Shown: piece by piece, positions 1-7,682 of the stretch
How the letters are laid out: every line of letters begins with the position of its first letter
How positions within the stretch are numbered: the stretch's first letter is position 1
Assembly (NCBI GenBank): GCA_030618205.1
Contig: JAUXDR010000012.1
Span: 1 to 10,980 of the forward strand
DNA length: 10,980 bases
Reading direction: 5' to 3'
From: Deltaproteobacteria bacterium
GTDB lineage: Bacteria; Desulfobacterota; Dissulfuribacteria; Dissulfuribacterales; UBA3076
The notes under the pieces: generated by a model
What the model was told of the DNA's origin: nothing
Seen by the model: only the letters and a program-made list of their open reading frames with translations
The model's database searches: none
Made by a program: the position numbers and the translations under genes

Positions 1-186
1 GGGTCTCAGAAGTCATGGTAAAGGACGATCACTTCAAGGTAATCAGAAAGCGTGAGACCTATGCAAGCCTTTTGCGGGGAGAAACCGTTTGGTGATTACA
101 GAGGCAATGTTTAATTGTGCGCCGCAGATTGGGTTTTTTCAGCGGAATTATTGATTCTGAGGTTTAGTAATGGAGTGGAGCAGGGC
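1..186. other. Unassigned leader region upstream of rpsQ
   Basis: No gene can be assigned here. In most bacteria the L29 gene (rpmC) ends within a few bases of rpsQ. Here the forward frames are closed by stops at 19-21, 40-42 and 109-111 (frame 1), 53-55, 152-154 and 158-160 (frame 2), and 93-95 and 165-167 (frame 3). None of the short peptides read between them resembles the L29 pattern of an ELR start and an RRxIARxxT end. The frame open from the left edge to 93-95 could be the tail of an upstream gene, but it gives no family match I know. A 7-base inverted repeat (2-8 with 53-59) is present. The region may be a leader, a spacer, or remains of a displaced gene. Confidence 0.5.
2..59. repeat. 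Short inverted repeat GGTCTCA / TGAGACC
   Basis: GGTCTCA at 2-8 is the exact reverse complement of TGAGACC at 53-59, with 44 bases between them. In RNA it could close a long loop next to the left window edge. Seven bases with a long loop can arise by chance, so a function is not claimed. Confidence 0.25.
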
Positions 187-447
187 ATGAATGCCGACAA
201 AAAATCTCGCAGAACACTTATTGGTACTGTTGCCAGCGACAAGATGGAAAAAACAGTGGTTGTTCAGGTTGTCCGGCGAGTACAGCATCCAATATATGGA
301 AAGTATATACAGCGACAAAAGAAGTATATGGCTCATGATATAGAAAATAGCTGCAGAATAGGCGACAAAATTCTAATAGAAGAGTATCGTCCTCTGAGTC
401 GACGCAAACGTTGGGTCGTTAAAGGGATTCTTGAAAAGGCTCTCTAG
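187..447 (+). CDS. rpsQ: Small ribosomal subunit protein S17 (uS17)
   Basis: S17 is a primary 16S rRNA-binding protein of the 30S subunit with an OB-fold. The product is 86 residues, the usual size. It shows the family pattern: an N-terminal [14 protein letters not shown] strand pair at about residues 13-26, a YGKY segment near 37-40, and the C-terminal [18 protein letters not shown] signature at about 59-76. I chose the ATG at 187 because GGAG lies at 177-180, six bases upstream, and because the alternative TTG start at 115 adds 24 residues with no family resemblance. A seven-base-spaced GAGG also precedes a six-codon mini-ORF (170-190) that ends across this ATG. The next gene, rplN, follows after 29 bases. 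The assignment is firm; only the missing L29 gene upstream is odd. Confidence 0.96.
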   Translation: MNADKKSRRTLIGTVASDKMEKTVVVQVVRRVQHPIYGKYIQRQKKYMAHDIENSCRIGDKILIEEYRPLSRRKRWVVKGILEKAL

Positions 448-476
448 AACAGGAAAAGAAAGGGAAGGATCATATC

Positions 477-845
477 ATGATCCAGCAAGAAACATTATTA
501 AATGTCGCCGACAATTCCGGTGCAAAACGCGTGTGTTGTATTCGGGTTTTGGGCGGAACCCGTAGACGTGTTGCAAGTATAGGGGATACAGTAGTCGTTT
601 CGGTCAAGGAGGCCATACCAAATTCCAAAGTGAAAAAAGGTGATGTGGTTAAAGCCGTTGTAGTACGGACCAAGAAGGAGATATCCAGAGTTGATGGTTC
701 TTGGATACGGTTCGACGAGAACGCAGCGGTTTTGATAAATCAATCTGGAGAGCCGGTTGGTACTCGAATTTTCGGACCAGTGGCCAGGGAATTAAGGGCA
801 AAGCGTTATATGAAGATAATATCGCTTGCACCCGAGGTACTTTAG
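477..845 (+). CDS. rplN: Large ribosomal subunit protein L14 (uL14)
   Basis: L14 binds 23S rRNA and forms part of the intersubunit bridges and of the factor-binding face of the 50S subunit. The 122-residue product has the exact family length. The opening [17 protein letters not shown], the RVLGGTRRR segment near residues 23-31, and the [13 protein letters not shown] block near 96-108 are diagnostic. The start is set by a purine-rich GGGAAGGA at 462-469, seven bases before the ATG. It lies 29 bases after rpsQ and 18 bases before rplX, inside one apparent transcription unit. No anomalies are visible. Confidence 0.98.
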   Translation: MIQQETLLNVADNSGAKRVCCIRVLGGTRRRVASIGDTVVVSVKEAIPNSKVKKGDVVKAVVVRTKKEISRVDGSWIRFDENAAVLINQSGEPVGTRIFGPVARELRAKRYMKIISLAPEVL

Positions 846-863
846 TCCAAGGAGACCGGATCA

Positions 864-1199
864 ATGAAGACCGTAAAGACATATCTGAGAAAAAATGACC
901 GGGTAATGGTTAAGGCTGGCCGGGACAAGGGTAAGGTCGGCAAGATCCTCTCCATTTTGCCTGCAAAGGGAAGAGCACTGGTTGAGGGCGCGCAGATGGT
1001 CAAGCGCCATACAAAACCAGGTCCTGGTACAGGAGGCGGCATTTTAGAGAAGGAAGCATCCATCCACTTGTCTAATCTCATGCTAATTTGCCCCAAATGT
1101 ACTGAGTCAGCCCGAATATCCAGGAAGATCCTGGAAGATGGGGATAAAGTCCGCGTCTGCAAGAAATGCGGAGAGGTCATTCCGACAGAAAAAAAGTAG
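864..1199 (+). CDS. rplX: Large ribosomal subunit protein L24 (uL24)
   Basis: L24 is an assembly-initiating 50S protein that binds the 5' domain of 23S rRNA near the exit tunnel. The product has 111 residues, typical of the family. A KOW motif sits near the N-terminus (RVMVKAGRDKGKVGKI, about residues 13-28), followed by the VKRHTKP segment near 46-52. The C-terminal half carries two Cys pairs, CPKC and CKKC, about 22 residues apart, a zinc-ribbon-like arrangement found in many but not all bacterial L24 proteins. GGAG at 851-854 lies nine bases before the ATG. The gene is flanked by rplN and rplE in standard spc order. Confidence 0.97.
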   Translation: MKTVKTYLRKNDRVMVKAGRDKGKVGKILSILPAKGRALVEGAQMVKRHTKPGPGTGGGILEKEASIHLSNLMLICPKCTESARISRKILEDGDKVRVCKKCGEVIPTEKK

Positions 1200-1220
1200 G
1201 CCTTGTGGAGGCATTTAGGC

Positions 1221-1760
1221 ATGGTTCCCTTAGAAGAGAGATATCAGAAAGAATGTGTTCCAGAATTAATGGAACATTTTGGATATAAGAATCCTCACCA
1301 GGTGCCCAAAATCCAAAAAGTGATTTTAAATATGGGACTTGGTGAGGCAATTGAAAATCCAAAAATATTAGATTCTGCGGTTGAGGAATTAACCCTTATA
1401 TCCGGACAAAAACCGGTAGTCACGAGGGCCAGGAAATCAATTGCAGCCTTTAAGTTAAGAGAAGGAATGCCCATAGGGTGTTGTGTGACCCTTAGAAGGC
1501 GACGAATGTATGATTTTCTTACAAAGCTTATTAACATTGCCATTCCCCGGATCAGGGACTTCAGGGGCGTATCGCCAAAGGCTTTTGATGGAAAGGGTAA
1601 TTACACTTTGGGCGTTAAGGAACAGATAATCTTTCCAGAGATAGACTATGACAAAATAGACAAGATCAAGGGAATGAATGTGACGATAGTTACGAATGCA
1701 AAAACCGATGATGAATCTCGGTACTTGTTGGACGTTTTAGGTATGCCGTTTCGTAAGTAA
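1221..1760 (+). CDS. rplE: Large ribosomal subunit protein L5 (uL5)
   Basis: L5 is part of the 5S ribonucleoprotein and contacts the P-site tRNA and the S13 bridge. With the ATG at 1221 the product is 179 residues, the standard length. It has the family features: [15 protein letters not shown] near residues 29-43, [21 protein letters not shown] at about 62-82, and [10 protein letters not shown] near 107-116. I prefer 1221 to the in-frame TTG at 1203 because GGAGG lies at 1207-1211, nine bases before 1221, and the longer form adds six residues not seen in the family. The rplX stop lies 21 bases upstream. A 64-base gap follows before rpsN, the largest in the spc part of the window. In Escherichia coli S8 represses this operon by binding near the rplE start; I could not establish such a site here. 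Confidence 0.97.
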   Translation: MVPLEERYQKECVPELMEHFGYKNPHQVPKIQKVILNMGLGEAIENPKILDSAVEELTLISGQKPVVTRARKSIAAFKLREGMPIGCCVTLRRRRMYDFLTKLINIAIPRIRDFRGVSPKAFDGKGNYTLGVKEQIIFPEIDYDKIDKIKGMNVTIVTNAKTDDESRYLLDVLGMPFRK

Positions 1761-1824
1761 TTATTTACTCCCTGCCAAGGAGTTTGAACGGTTAACGTAG
1801 GTAGGGTTCATCGAGGAGAGATCT

Positions 1825-2010
1825 TTGGCTAAAAAGGCGTTGATAAATAAAGCACAGAGGAAACCCAAGTTTGGTGTCAGAAAGTATAATAGATGTCCGG
1901 TTTGTGGCCGTCCACGTGCCTTTATCAGAAAATTTGGCTTATGCAGAATATGTTTCAGAAAAATGGCATCTCAGGGAGTAATTCCCGGGGTAACCAAAGC
2001 CAGCTGGTAG
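1825..2010 (+). CDS. rpsN: Small ribosomal subunit protein S14, zinc-binding type (uS14, type Z)
   Basis: S14 helps assemble the head of the 30S subunit. The product is 61 residues, the size of the short type Z form rather than the roughly 100-residue zinc-free form. Four cysteines in two C-x2-C pairs (24 and 27, 40 and 43) form the zinc site. The ending GVTKASW is typical of the type. It starts with TTG at 1825; GAGGAG at 1813-1818 lies six bases upstream, and the second codon is Ala as in homologues (MAKKALI). It sits at the normal S14 position between rplE and rpsH. Confidence 0.97.
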   Translation: MAKKALINKAQRKPKFGVRKYNRCPVCGRPRAFIRKFGLCRICFRKMASQGVIPGVTKASW

Positions 2011-2044
2011 CTGTAAAACTCCGTACATTTGGGAGAGTTCGAAT

Positions 2045-2440
2045 ATGTCTATGACTGATCCTATAGCGGACATGCTTACACGGCTCAGAAATGCCAATAA
2101 AGCAAGGCATGATAGGGTTGATATTCCTTCCTCTAATTTGAAGGTGGAAATTGCAAAACTTCTTAAGAAAGAAGGCTATGTAAGCAACTTTCGTATTTTC
2201 AAGGACAGACGACAGAAAATTCTTCGTCTGTTTCTCAGATACTCTGATGGGCAGCCTATTATTCTCGGATTAAAGCGAATAAGTACGCCTGGGTGCCGGG
2301 CATATTGTAAAAAAGGCGCAATTCCAAAGATAAGATCTGGGCTCGGCACAGCAGTGATTTCTACATCAAAGGGCATCATGACAGATGTCGAGGCCAGGCA
2401 AAATAACATAGGCGGAGAAGTTCTCTGCACCATTTGGTAG
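2045..2440 (+). CDS. rpsH: Small ribosomal subunit protein S8 (uS8)
   Basis: S8 binds helix 21 of 16S rRNA in the central domain of the 30S subunit and, in Escherichia coli, represses its own spc operon. The product is 131 residues, as expected. The N-terminal MTDPIADMLTRLRNAN segment and the C-terminal STSKGIMTDVEARQNNIGGEVLCTIW block (about 106-131) are unmistakable. Two ATG codons are in frame, at 2045 and 2051. GGGAG at 2031-2035 lies nine bases before the first, which favours 2045. The stop is 14 bases before the rplF ATG, so the two are probably translationally linked. Confidence 0.97.
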   Translation: MSMTDPIADMLTRLRNANKARHDRVDIPSSNLKVEIAKLLKKEGYVSNFRIFKDRRQKILRLFLRYSDGQPIILGLKRISTPGCRAYCKKGAIPKIRSGLGTAVISTSKGIMTDVEARQNNIGGEVLCTIW

Positions 2441-2454
2441 TCTGGAGTTTTTTC

Positions 2455-3000
2455 ATGTCTCGAATCGGCAAAAGACCCATAAACGTCCCTTCAGGAACCA
2501 AGGTCACCATTGATGGACGTATTATTACTGTTCAGGGTCCCAAAGGTACTTTGAGCCGGGAAATACATCCCTTAGCAAGTGTTGAAAAAGATGGTGAATA
2601 CCTGGTAGTCAGGAGAGTTGATGATACAAGGCAGGGTCGATCAATACATGGGTTGTTTCGAACACTTATAAACAACATGGTAGTCGGGGTCACAAAAGGA
2701 TTTACCCGGGAGCTTCTGGTAATAGGAGTCGGTTATAAAATTGAAGATAAGGAGAATGAGCTGGTTTTTCACATTGGCTATTCTCATTCAATAGAGTTCC
2801 CTCTTCCTGAAGGAATCAAGGCTCGGGTAGAGCGGCAAAAGGAAATTCGGGTAATCCTGGAGGGATATGATAAGGAGCTTTTGGGACTTACTGCTTCGAG
2901 AATCCGGTCTCTTAGGCCACCAGAGCCTTATAAAGGCAAGGGAATCAGGTATGCGGATGAACAGATAATCCGCAAAGCTGGAAAGACTGCTGCACAGTAG
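2455..3000 (+). CDS. rplF: Large ribosomal subunit protein L6 (uL6)
   Basis: L6 lies at the base of the L7/L12 stalk near the sarcin-ricin loop. The product is 181 residues with the usual duplicated two-domain layout. It opens with MSRIGKRPINVPSG, has VTVQGPKGTLSR-like residues near 25-37 and LLVIGVGYK at about 88-96, and ends with RPPEPYKGKGIRY (about 154-166), the family signature. The ATG at 2455 is preceded by TGGAG at 2443-2447 with seven bases between. An earlier in-frame start at 2434 lies inside rpsH and adds seven residues absent from homologues. The next gene, rplR, begins 45 bases later. Confidence 0.97.
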   Translation: MSRIGKRPINVPSGTKVTIDGRIITVQGPKGTLSREIHPLASVEKDGEYLVVRRVDDTRQGRSIHGLFRTLINNMVVGVTKGFTRELLVIGVGYKIEDKENELVFHIGYSHSIEFPLPEGIKARVERQKEIRVILEGYDKELLGLTASRIRSLRPPEPYKGKGIRYADEQIIRKAGKTAAQ

Positions 3001-3045
3001 TTATGGATTTTAGAATCATCAGCAATATTGCATATGGAAGTGATT

Positions 3046-3417
3046 ATGGCAAAAACCAGCCCTAGGCTAAAGGCGCGTTTAAGGCGTAAGCAGCACATAC
3101 GAAAGCATATATCAGGGACAGCAGAACGCCCACGGATGGCAGTTTTTCGGAGCAGCAAACACATATACGCTCAGATTGTCGATGATGAACAAGGTGTCAC
3201 AATTGCGGCTGCTTCTTCCTTGATTCCTGAGATCAAAAGCAAGGCAGGCGATCTTGAAGACAAAAAAGCCGTGGCTAAAGAGGTCGGCCGGATTATTGCC
3301 CAAAGGGCTAAGGAAAAGGGTGTAAATACCATAGCATTTGATCGTGGTGGATATCTATATCACGGCCGAATCAAGGCTCTTGCTGATGCGGCCAGAGAAG
3401 TCGGCCTTGATTTCTGA
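3046..3417 (+). CDS. rplR: Large ribosomal subunit protein L18 (uL18)
   Basis: L18 binds 5S rRNA and joins it to the central protuberance of the 50S subunit. The product from 3046 is 123 residues, close to the family norm. It has the basic N-terminal arm ([19 protein letters not shown]), the [20 protein letters not shown] block at about 29-48, and the C-terminal [27 protein letters not shown] chose the ATG at 3046 because GGAAG at 3036-3040 lies five bases upstream and homologues begin near MAK. In-frame TTG 3028 and ATG 3034 would add four to six residues. The gene sits between rplF and rpsE as in other spc operons. Confidence 0.96.
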   Translation: MAKTSPRLKARLRRKQHIRKHISGTAERPRMAVFRSSKHIYAQIVDDEQGVTIAAASSLIPEIKSKAGDLEDKKAVAKEVGRIIAQRAKEKGVNTIAFDRGGYLYHGRIKALADAAREVGLDF

Positions 3418-3444
3418 ATTATAATAGGTAGCTGCTGTAAGGGG

Positions 3445-3954
3445 ATGACGTTGCAAAAACAACATATAGAGAACGAACAAGAATTGATAGAAAAAGTAGT
3501 CTATATTAATCGGGTGGCTAAAGTCGTCAAAGGTGGAAGGCGGTTCAGCTTCAGTGCCCTTTCGGTGGTAGGTGATGGGGCCGGCAAAGTTGGTTTTGCC
3601 ATGGGAAAGGCCAGGGAAGTTCCTGAGGCCCTCAGAAAAGCCCGGGAGAAGGCCGTCAAATCTATGATCAAGATACCGATGGTAAGCAAAACCATACCTC
3701 ACGAAGTGATTGGACATTTTGGCGCAGGCAGGGTTTTGTTGAAACCTGCATCACCTGGTACCGGAGTTATAGCCGGAGCTGTAGTAAGGGCGATTATGGA
3801 GGCAGCGGGAATTCAGGATATATTGACAAAGTGCCTCGGCTCCAAAAATCCACACAATGTAATGCATGCCACATTTAATGGTCTGGAAGTCATACGTATT
3901 TCCGTATCCAGGGCAAAGTGCCGGGGCAAAACTGTAGAAAAAACAACGGCATAA
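3445..3954 (+). CDS. rpsE: Small ribosomal subunit protein S5 (uS5)
   Basis: S5 is a 30S protein at the mRNA entry site that affects decoding accuracy. The product is 169 residues if it starts at ATG 3445. The double-stranded RNA-binding-like N domain is clear: [20 protein letters not shown] near 22-41, then [20 protein letters not shown] to about 61. The C domain has [22 protein letters not shown] near 104-125. The start is uncertain: AAGGGG (3439-3444) directly abuts the ATG, which is too close for normal pairing, while a TTG at 3451 lies six bases after it and would give 167 residues. The next gene is rplO after 28 bases, with no rpmD between. Confidence 0.95.
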   Translation: MTLQKQHIENEQELIEKVVYINRVAKVVKGGRRFSFSALSVVGDGAGKVGFAMGKAREVPEALRKAREKAVKSMIKIPMVSKTIPHEVIGHFGAGRVLLKPASPGTGVIAGAVVRAIMEAAGIQDILTKCLGSKNPHNVMHATFNGLEVIRISVSRAKCRGKTVEKTTA

Positions 3955-3982
3955 TTTAGGAATTTATTTATCAGGAGCCCAT

Positions 3983-4456
3983 ATGATTACATTGGATTCA
4001 TTAAGACCTCATCCAGGATCCAAACGCGCGAAAAAACGCGTTGGAAGAGGACAGGGGTCTGGACATGGAAAAACGGCTTGCCGGGGTGAGAATGGCCAAA
4101 AATCCCGATCCGGCGGTAGTATTCGTCCAGGATTCGAGGGCGGCCAGATGCCGTTGTATAGGAAGCTCCCGAAACGGGGTTTCAAGAACCGTTTCAGAAA
4201 GGTCTACGGCGTATTGAACATTGGTGATCTGTCAGAGATCAGGCATGAAGGAGTGGTGGATATCGCCGTTTTGAAAGCATTGGGACTAGTATGTAAGCGC
4301 CATCATCTCCTGAAAATATTAGGTGACGGAGAGATACAGCAGCCGGTAACGGTTCGCGCCCACGCGGTCAGCGAAACTGCTAAAAATAAAATAGAGACTG
4401 CTGGAGGACGGATAGAGATCATTACGAACCGGGGCCAGGAGGCAAATATTGTTTAA
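3983..4456 (+). CDS. rplO: Large ribosomal subunit protein L15 (uL15)
   Basis: L15 is a late-assembly 50S protein with a long basic N-terminal extension that runs into the rRNA core. The product is 157 residues, slightly longer than the 144 of Escherichia coli. It has the glycine-rich signature GRGQGSGHGKT at about 22-32, GFEGGQMPLYRKLPKRGF at about 50-67, and the C-terminal AHAVSETAKNKIETAGG region. It begins with ATG at 3983 after CAGGAG at about 3972-3977. Its last eight bases, including the stop, overlap the start of secY, and AGGAGG at 4437-4442 inside this gene serves secY. The overlap suggests coupled translation. Confidence 0.97.
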   Translation: MITLDSLRPHPGSKRAKKRVGRGQGSGHGKTACRGENGQKSRSGGSIRPGFEGGQMPLYRKLPKRGFKNRFRKVYGVLNIGDLSEIRHEGVVDIAVLKALGLVCKRHHLLKILGDGEIQQPVTVRAHAVSETAKNKIETAGGRIEIITNRGQEANIV

Positions 4457-5756
4457 GGGATTAGGGGGTATAGGCCAAATACCGGAGCTGCGTAAACGCA
4501 TTGGTTTTACGTTGCTTATGCTGGCTGTATATCGGGTTGGAGTCCAGATCCCTACTCCTGGTATTGATGTCGCGGCCATGGCGTCCTTTTTCGATCGTGC
4601 CCAGGGGACGCTGTTTGGTATGTTCAATATGTTTTCTGGCGGGGCGCTTGAGAATATGTCCATTTTATCTTTGGGCATAATGCCTTACATCAGCGCCTCC
4701 ATCATTATTCAGCTCCTTACAGTAGCCATCCCGCACCTTGAGGCCTTAAAAAAGGAAGGTGAGGCAGGAAGAAAGAAGATCAGCCAGTATACCAGGTATG
4801 GTACAGTGGGCCTGAGCATTATTCAGGGGCTTGGAATAGCCATTACTCTTGAGAGTCTAACAGCTCCGGGGGGCGCTCCGGTCGTAGCAGAGCCCGGCTG
4901 GCCTTTTCGGCTCTTAAGTGCTCTGACCTTTATGTCAGGGACAGTATTTCTGATGTGGCTCGGAGAGCAGATTACGGAAAGAGGTGTTGGTAATGGTATT
5001 TCTCTGATTATCTTCGCCGGCATTGTAGCCAGGATGCCTTCAGCCATGATAGACACGTTCAGTCTGATGCGTACAGGTGATATACACCTGGCTCTAGTTA
5101 TATTTCTTTTAGTGATGATGGTGGCGGTAATTGGATTTATCTGCTTTATGGAGCGGTCCCACAGGCGTATTCCAGTCCAATACGCTAGGAGAGTAGTGGG
5201 GCGAAAGGTATATGGAGGGCAGAGCACCCATCTGCCTTTAAAAGTGAATACTGCAGGAGTAATACCACCGATTTTTGCATCGTCTATTATGATGTTTCCT
5301 GCAACCATAGCAAATTTTATCCAGGTACCCTGGATGCAGAGTATATCTCAGGGTCTGAGACCCGGGAGTTTGTTTTATGAGACGATCTTTGTAGTGGCCA
5401 TTATCTTTTTCTGTTATTTTTATACAGCCATGATCTTCAATCCGGTTGATATAGCAGATAATATGAAGAAACATGGGGGTTATGTCCCAGGTCTTAGACC
5501 AGGAAGGCGTACTTCTGAATATATTGACAGGGTCCTTACCAGGATTACCCTGATAGGTGCCATTTATGTTTCCGCGATTTGCGTATTACCAAGCATATTG
5601 ATTTCAAAGTTAAATGTGCCTTTTTATTTTGGTGGAACGGCCCTTCTGATTGTTGTAGGTGTGGGAATGGATACCATGGCTCAAATTGAATCCCATCTTA
5701 TCACCAGGAGCTACGAAGGGTTTATGAAGGGGGCCAAGCTGAAGGGAAGAAGGTAG
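4449..5756 (+). CDS. secY: Protein translocase channel subunit SecY
   Basis: SecY is the pore of the SecYEG complex in the inner membrane, through which unfolded proteins are exported with SecA or inserted co-translationally. The 435-residue product has the family length and the hydrophobic segments expected for ten membrane helices. Signatures include the start IPELRKRI (11-18), PTPGID at 35-40, GEQITERGVGNGISLIIFAGI at 172-192, RRIPVQYARR at 239-248, VNTAGVIPPIFASS at 266-279, and YFGGTALLIVVGVGMDT at 393-409. The start is TTG at 4449: a perfect AGGAGG (4437-4442) lies six bases upstream and the protein begins as homologues do. It overlaps rplO by eight bases. The gene is followed after 31 bases by infA, with no adk or map in between. 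Confidence 0.98.
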   Translation: MFKGLGGIGQIPELRKRIGFTLLMLAVYRVGVQIPTPGIDVAAMASFFDRAQGTLFGMFNMFSGGALENMSILSLGIMPYISASIIIQLLTVAIPHLEALKKEGEAGRKKISQYTRYGTVGLSIIQGLGIAITLESLTAPGGAPVVAEPGWPFRLLSALTFMSGTVFLMWLGEQITERGVGNGISLIIFAGIVARMPSAMIDTFSLMRTGDIHLALVIFLLVMMVAVIGFICFMERSHRRIPVQYARRVVGRKVYGGQSTHLPLKVNTAGVIPPIFASSIMMFPATIANFIQVPWMQSISQGLRPGSLFYETIFVVAIIFFCYFYTAMIFNPVDIADNMKKHGGYVPGLRPGRRTSEYIDRVLTRITLIGAIYVSAICVLPSILISKLNVPFYFGGTALLIVVGVGMDTMAQIESHLITRSYEGFMKGAKLKGRR

Positions 5757-5787
5757 AGTGAATACAAAAGGAACAAAGGAAAACTAA

Positions 5788-6006
5788 ATGTCCAAAGGTG
5801 ATGCAATACAGGTTGAGGGAAAGGTGCTTGAAACCTTACCCAATGCCATGTTTCGCGTTGAGCTTGAAAATGGTCACAAAGTACTTGCACATATTTCAGG
5901 TAAGATGCGTATGCACTATATAAAAATATTGCCTGGTGATACAGTGACCGTAGAGCTGTCGCCCTATGACCTGTCCAGGGGCCGTGTTGTATATAGGGCC
6001 AGGTAA
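5788..6006 (+). CDS. infA: Translation initiation factor IF-1
   Basis: IF-1 occupies the A site of the 30S subunit during initiation and helps IF-2 and IF-3 select the initiator tRNA. The product is 72 residues, exactly the standard length, with a single S1-type OB-fold. The core [20 protein letters not shown] at about 17-36 and the [15 protein letters not shown] segment at about 37-51 are near-invariant family residues, followed by [13 protein letters not shown]. The start ATG is preceded by AAAGGA at 5775-5780 with seven bases between. It lies between secY and rpmJ. Confidence 0.98.
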   Translation: MSKGDAIQVEGKVLETLPNAMFRVELENGHKVLAHISGKMRMHYIKILPGDTVTVELSPYDLSRGRVVYRAR

Positions 6007-6063
6007 ATCTTAGTTGCAGAAAAAGATTGAATCCTGGTCCGGAAGAGCGAAGAGGAATATGCC

Positions 6064-6177
6064 ATGAAGGTTAAAGCATCAATCAGACGTCGTTGTAAGG
6101 ACTGCAAAATAATCCGACGCAGAGGCATACTGCGAGTGCTTTGCAAAAATCCAAGACACAAACAGCGACAAGGATAG
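6064..6177 (+). CDS. rpmJ: Large ribosomal subunit protein L36 (bL36), zinc type
   Basis: L36 is the smallest 50S protein and binds 23S rRNA near the peptidyl transferase side. The 37-codon gene reads [14 protein letters not shown] and continues to a TAG at 6175-6177. The zinc site is complete: Cys11, Cys14, Cys27 and His32, in the C-x2-C-x12-C-x4-H order of the zinc type. AGAGGA at 6051-6056 lies seven bases before the ATG. The final PRHKQRQG matches family ends. It is followed 15 bases later by rpsM, the same infA-rpmJ-rpsM junction seen in many bacteria. Confidence 0.97.
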   Translation: MKVKASIRRRCKDCKIIRRRGILRVLCKNPRHKQRQG

Positions 6178-6192
6178 CTAGGGGGTTGATCC

Positions 6193-6567
6193 GTGGCAAG
6201 AATTGCAGGTGTTGAGCTGCCAAAGAACAAGAGGCTGGAGATTGCGCTCACATATATTTATGGGATTGGACGTACAACTGCCCAACAAATTCTGGATAAG
6301 TCAGAAATAGACAGAAACAAAAAAACCGATGATTTGACGGATCAAGATATCACGTCGCTACGGAAGACTATCGATGCCGATTATAAAGTGGAGGGAGATC
6401 TTCGTAGAGAGGTGTCATTGAACATCAAACGATTGATGGATTTTGGCAGTTATCGGGGGCTTAGACATCGTAGAGGACTTCCTGTTAATGGACAGCGCAC
6501 CAAAACAAATGCTCGTACACGAAAGGGTCCCAGGCGCTCAGTAGTCAAAAAGAAGAGAAGAATTTAG
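6193..6567 (+). CDS. rpsM: Small ribosomal subunit protein S13 (uS13)
   Basis: S13 sits in the 30S head, bridges to L5 in the 50S subunit, and touches the P-site tRNA with its C-terminal tail. The product is 124 residues, as expected. [14 protein letters not shown] starts the helix-two-turn-helix domain, with [10 protein letters not shown] near 22-31. The basic end carries [17 protein letters not shown] (about 89-105) and TRKGPRR. It uses GTG at 6193; GGGGGT at 6181-6186 is six bases upstream. This is the first gene of the alpha operon block. Confidence 0.97.
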   Translation: MARIAGVELPKNKRLEIALTYIYGIGRTTAQQILDKSEIDRNKKTDDLTDQDITSLRKTIDADYKVEGDLRREVSLNIKRLMDFGSYRGLRHRRGLPVNGQRTKTNARTRKGPRRSVVKKKRRI

Positions 6568-6586
6568 TAACGGAGGGCAGAGTAAT

Positions 6587-6973
6587 ATGGCATCACCGAG
6601 AAGAGGTGGCCGAAAAGAAAAGAAGAATGTGCCGGAAGGTATTGCGCACATACGATCTACTTTTAACAATACTATAATAAACATAACTGATAAACAAGGG
6701 AATACAATTTCCTGGTCAAGTGCAGGGACCCAGGGTTTTAAGGGTTCAAGGAAAGGCACTCCGTTTGCCGCCCAGGTAGCGGCTGAAAACGCTGTAAGAA
6801 AAGCAGCAGACCATGGCATGAGAAGTGTTGAAGTACATCTCAAGGGACCAGGTTCCGGAAGAGAGGCAGCAGTGCGGGCCCTCCAAATAGCAGGATTTAA
6901 AATCTCAGTTATTCGAGACGTAACATCAATACCTCATAACGGTTGCAGATCTCCAAAGAGACGAAGAGTATAG
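6587..6973 (+). CDS. rpsK: Small ribosomal subunit protein S11 (uS11)
   Basis: S11 forms part of the 30S platform near the mRNA exit and the anti-Shine-Dalgarno end of 16S rRNA. The product is 128 residues. The family features are [21 protein letters not shown] at about 19-39, [21 protein letters not shown] at about 47-67, and the C-terminal [22 protein letters not shown] at 6572-6576 lies ten bases before the ATG. It is followed by a 61-base gap before rpsD in which I see no clear promoter. Confidence 0.97.
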   Translation: MASPRRGGRKEKKNVPEGIAHIRSTFNNTIINITDKQGNTISWSSAGTQGFKGSRKGTPFAAQVAAENAVRKAADHGMRSVEVHLKGPGSGREAAVRALQIAGFKISVIRDVTSIPHNGCRSPKRRRV

Positions 6974-7034
6974 GACTGCATCAGAGTATTAAGTAAGCTT
7001 ATTTATATGTTTCCAAATTACCGGAGGAAGTATT

Positions 7035-7661
7035 TTGGCTAGATATACAGGACCACGATGTCGCTTGTGTCGCAGAGAGGGTTGCAAACTTTTTCTTAAA
7101 GGAGACAGGTGTTATTCAGATAAGTGTGCCTTTGAAAAGCGCAGTTATGTGCCGGGAGAACATGGACAGGGCCGGATAAAAGTTTCTGACTATGGGATTC
7201 GGTTGAGAGAGAAACAGCGGGTTCGGCGTATGTATGGATTACAGGAGGCACAATTCAGGAGTTATTTTGATAAGGCTGATCGTCAAAAGGGGGTCACCGG
7301 TACTAATCTTCTAGTACTTCTGGAAAGACGTCTTGACGGCGTGGTTTATCGCCTTGGCTTTGCTGAGTCCAGATCACAGGCCCGTCAGTTAGTCCGTCAT
7401 GGACATTTCATCATAAATGGGAAAAAAGTGGACATACCGTCTTTTTTGGTAAAGCAGGGAGACGAAATCAAGGTAGCAGAGAAAAGCAAATCTATAGCTC
7501 CACTCAAACAGGCGCTGGGGGCAATTGCCCGCAGGGGTGTGCCTGAGTGGCTGGAACTGGATGAGGATAAGTTGCAGGGGACAGTGAAGGCGATGCCTGA
7601 ACGAGGACACATAACTATGCCCATTCAGGAACAGCTAATAGTCGAATTTTACTCTAAGTAA
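7035..7661 (+). CDS. rpsD: Small ribosomal subunit protein S4 (uS4), cysteine-containing type
   Basis: S4 nucleates assembly of the 30S body and, in Escherichia coli, represses translation of the alpha operon. The product is 208 residues, the usual size. An S4 RNA-binding domain begins at about residue 96 ([37 protein letters not shown]). The N-terminus has Cys9, Cys12, Cys26 and Cys31, the set that binds zinc in Thermus S4, with an extra Cys17. It starts with TTG at 7035; GGAGGA at 7023-7028 lies six bases before it and the next residues (ARYTGP) match homologues. The gap to rpoA is 85 bases and holds a small inverted repeat. Confidence 0.97.
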   Translation: MARYTGPRCRLCRREGCKLFLKGDRCYSDKCAFEKRSYVPGEHGQGRIKVSDYGIRLREKQRVRRMYGLQEAQFRSYFDKADRQKGVTGTNLLVLLERRLDGVVYRLGFAESRSQARQLVRHGHFIINGKKVDIPSFLVKQGDEIKVAEKSKSIAPLKQALGAIARRGVPEWLELDEDKLQGTVKAMPERGHITMPIQEQLIVEFYSK

Positions 7662-7682
7662 TAACCTGTGATGCTGCTGACC

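Noticed and set aside
3..95. Open frame from the left edge ending at 93-95 as the tail of an L29 or L16 gene
   Set aside because: The peptide lacks the conserved endings of L29 and L16, and no other family is recognised; it may be chance.
170..190. Six-codon mini-ORF with GAGG upstream, ending across the rpsQ ATG
   Set aside because: Too short to judge as a gene; kept only as a note on possible coupling.
1767..1783. Inverted repeat ACTCC / GGAGT in the rplE-rpsN gap as a terminator or S8 site
   Set aside because: Only five pairs with a seven-base loop and no U tract; no resemblance to an S8 site could be shown.
4823..5308. Long minus-strand open frame opposite secY
   Set aside because: It is a shadow of the clear SecY reading frame, with no ribosome binding context or recognisable protein family.
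6670..6682. TATAAT-like boxes inside genes such as rpsK and rpsN as internal promoters
   Set aside because: They fall in coding sequence with no suitable -35 element and are expected by chance in AT-rich codons.
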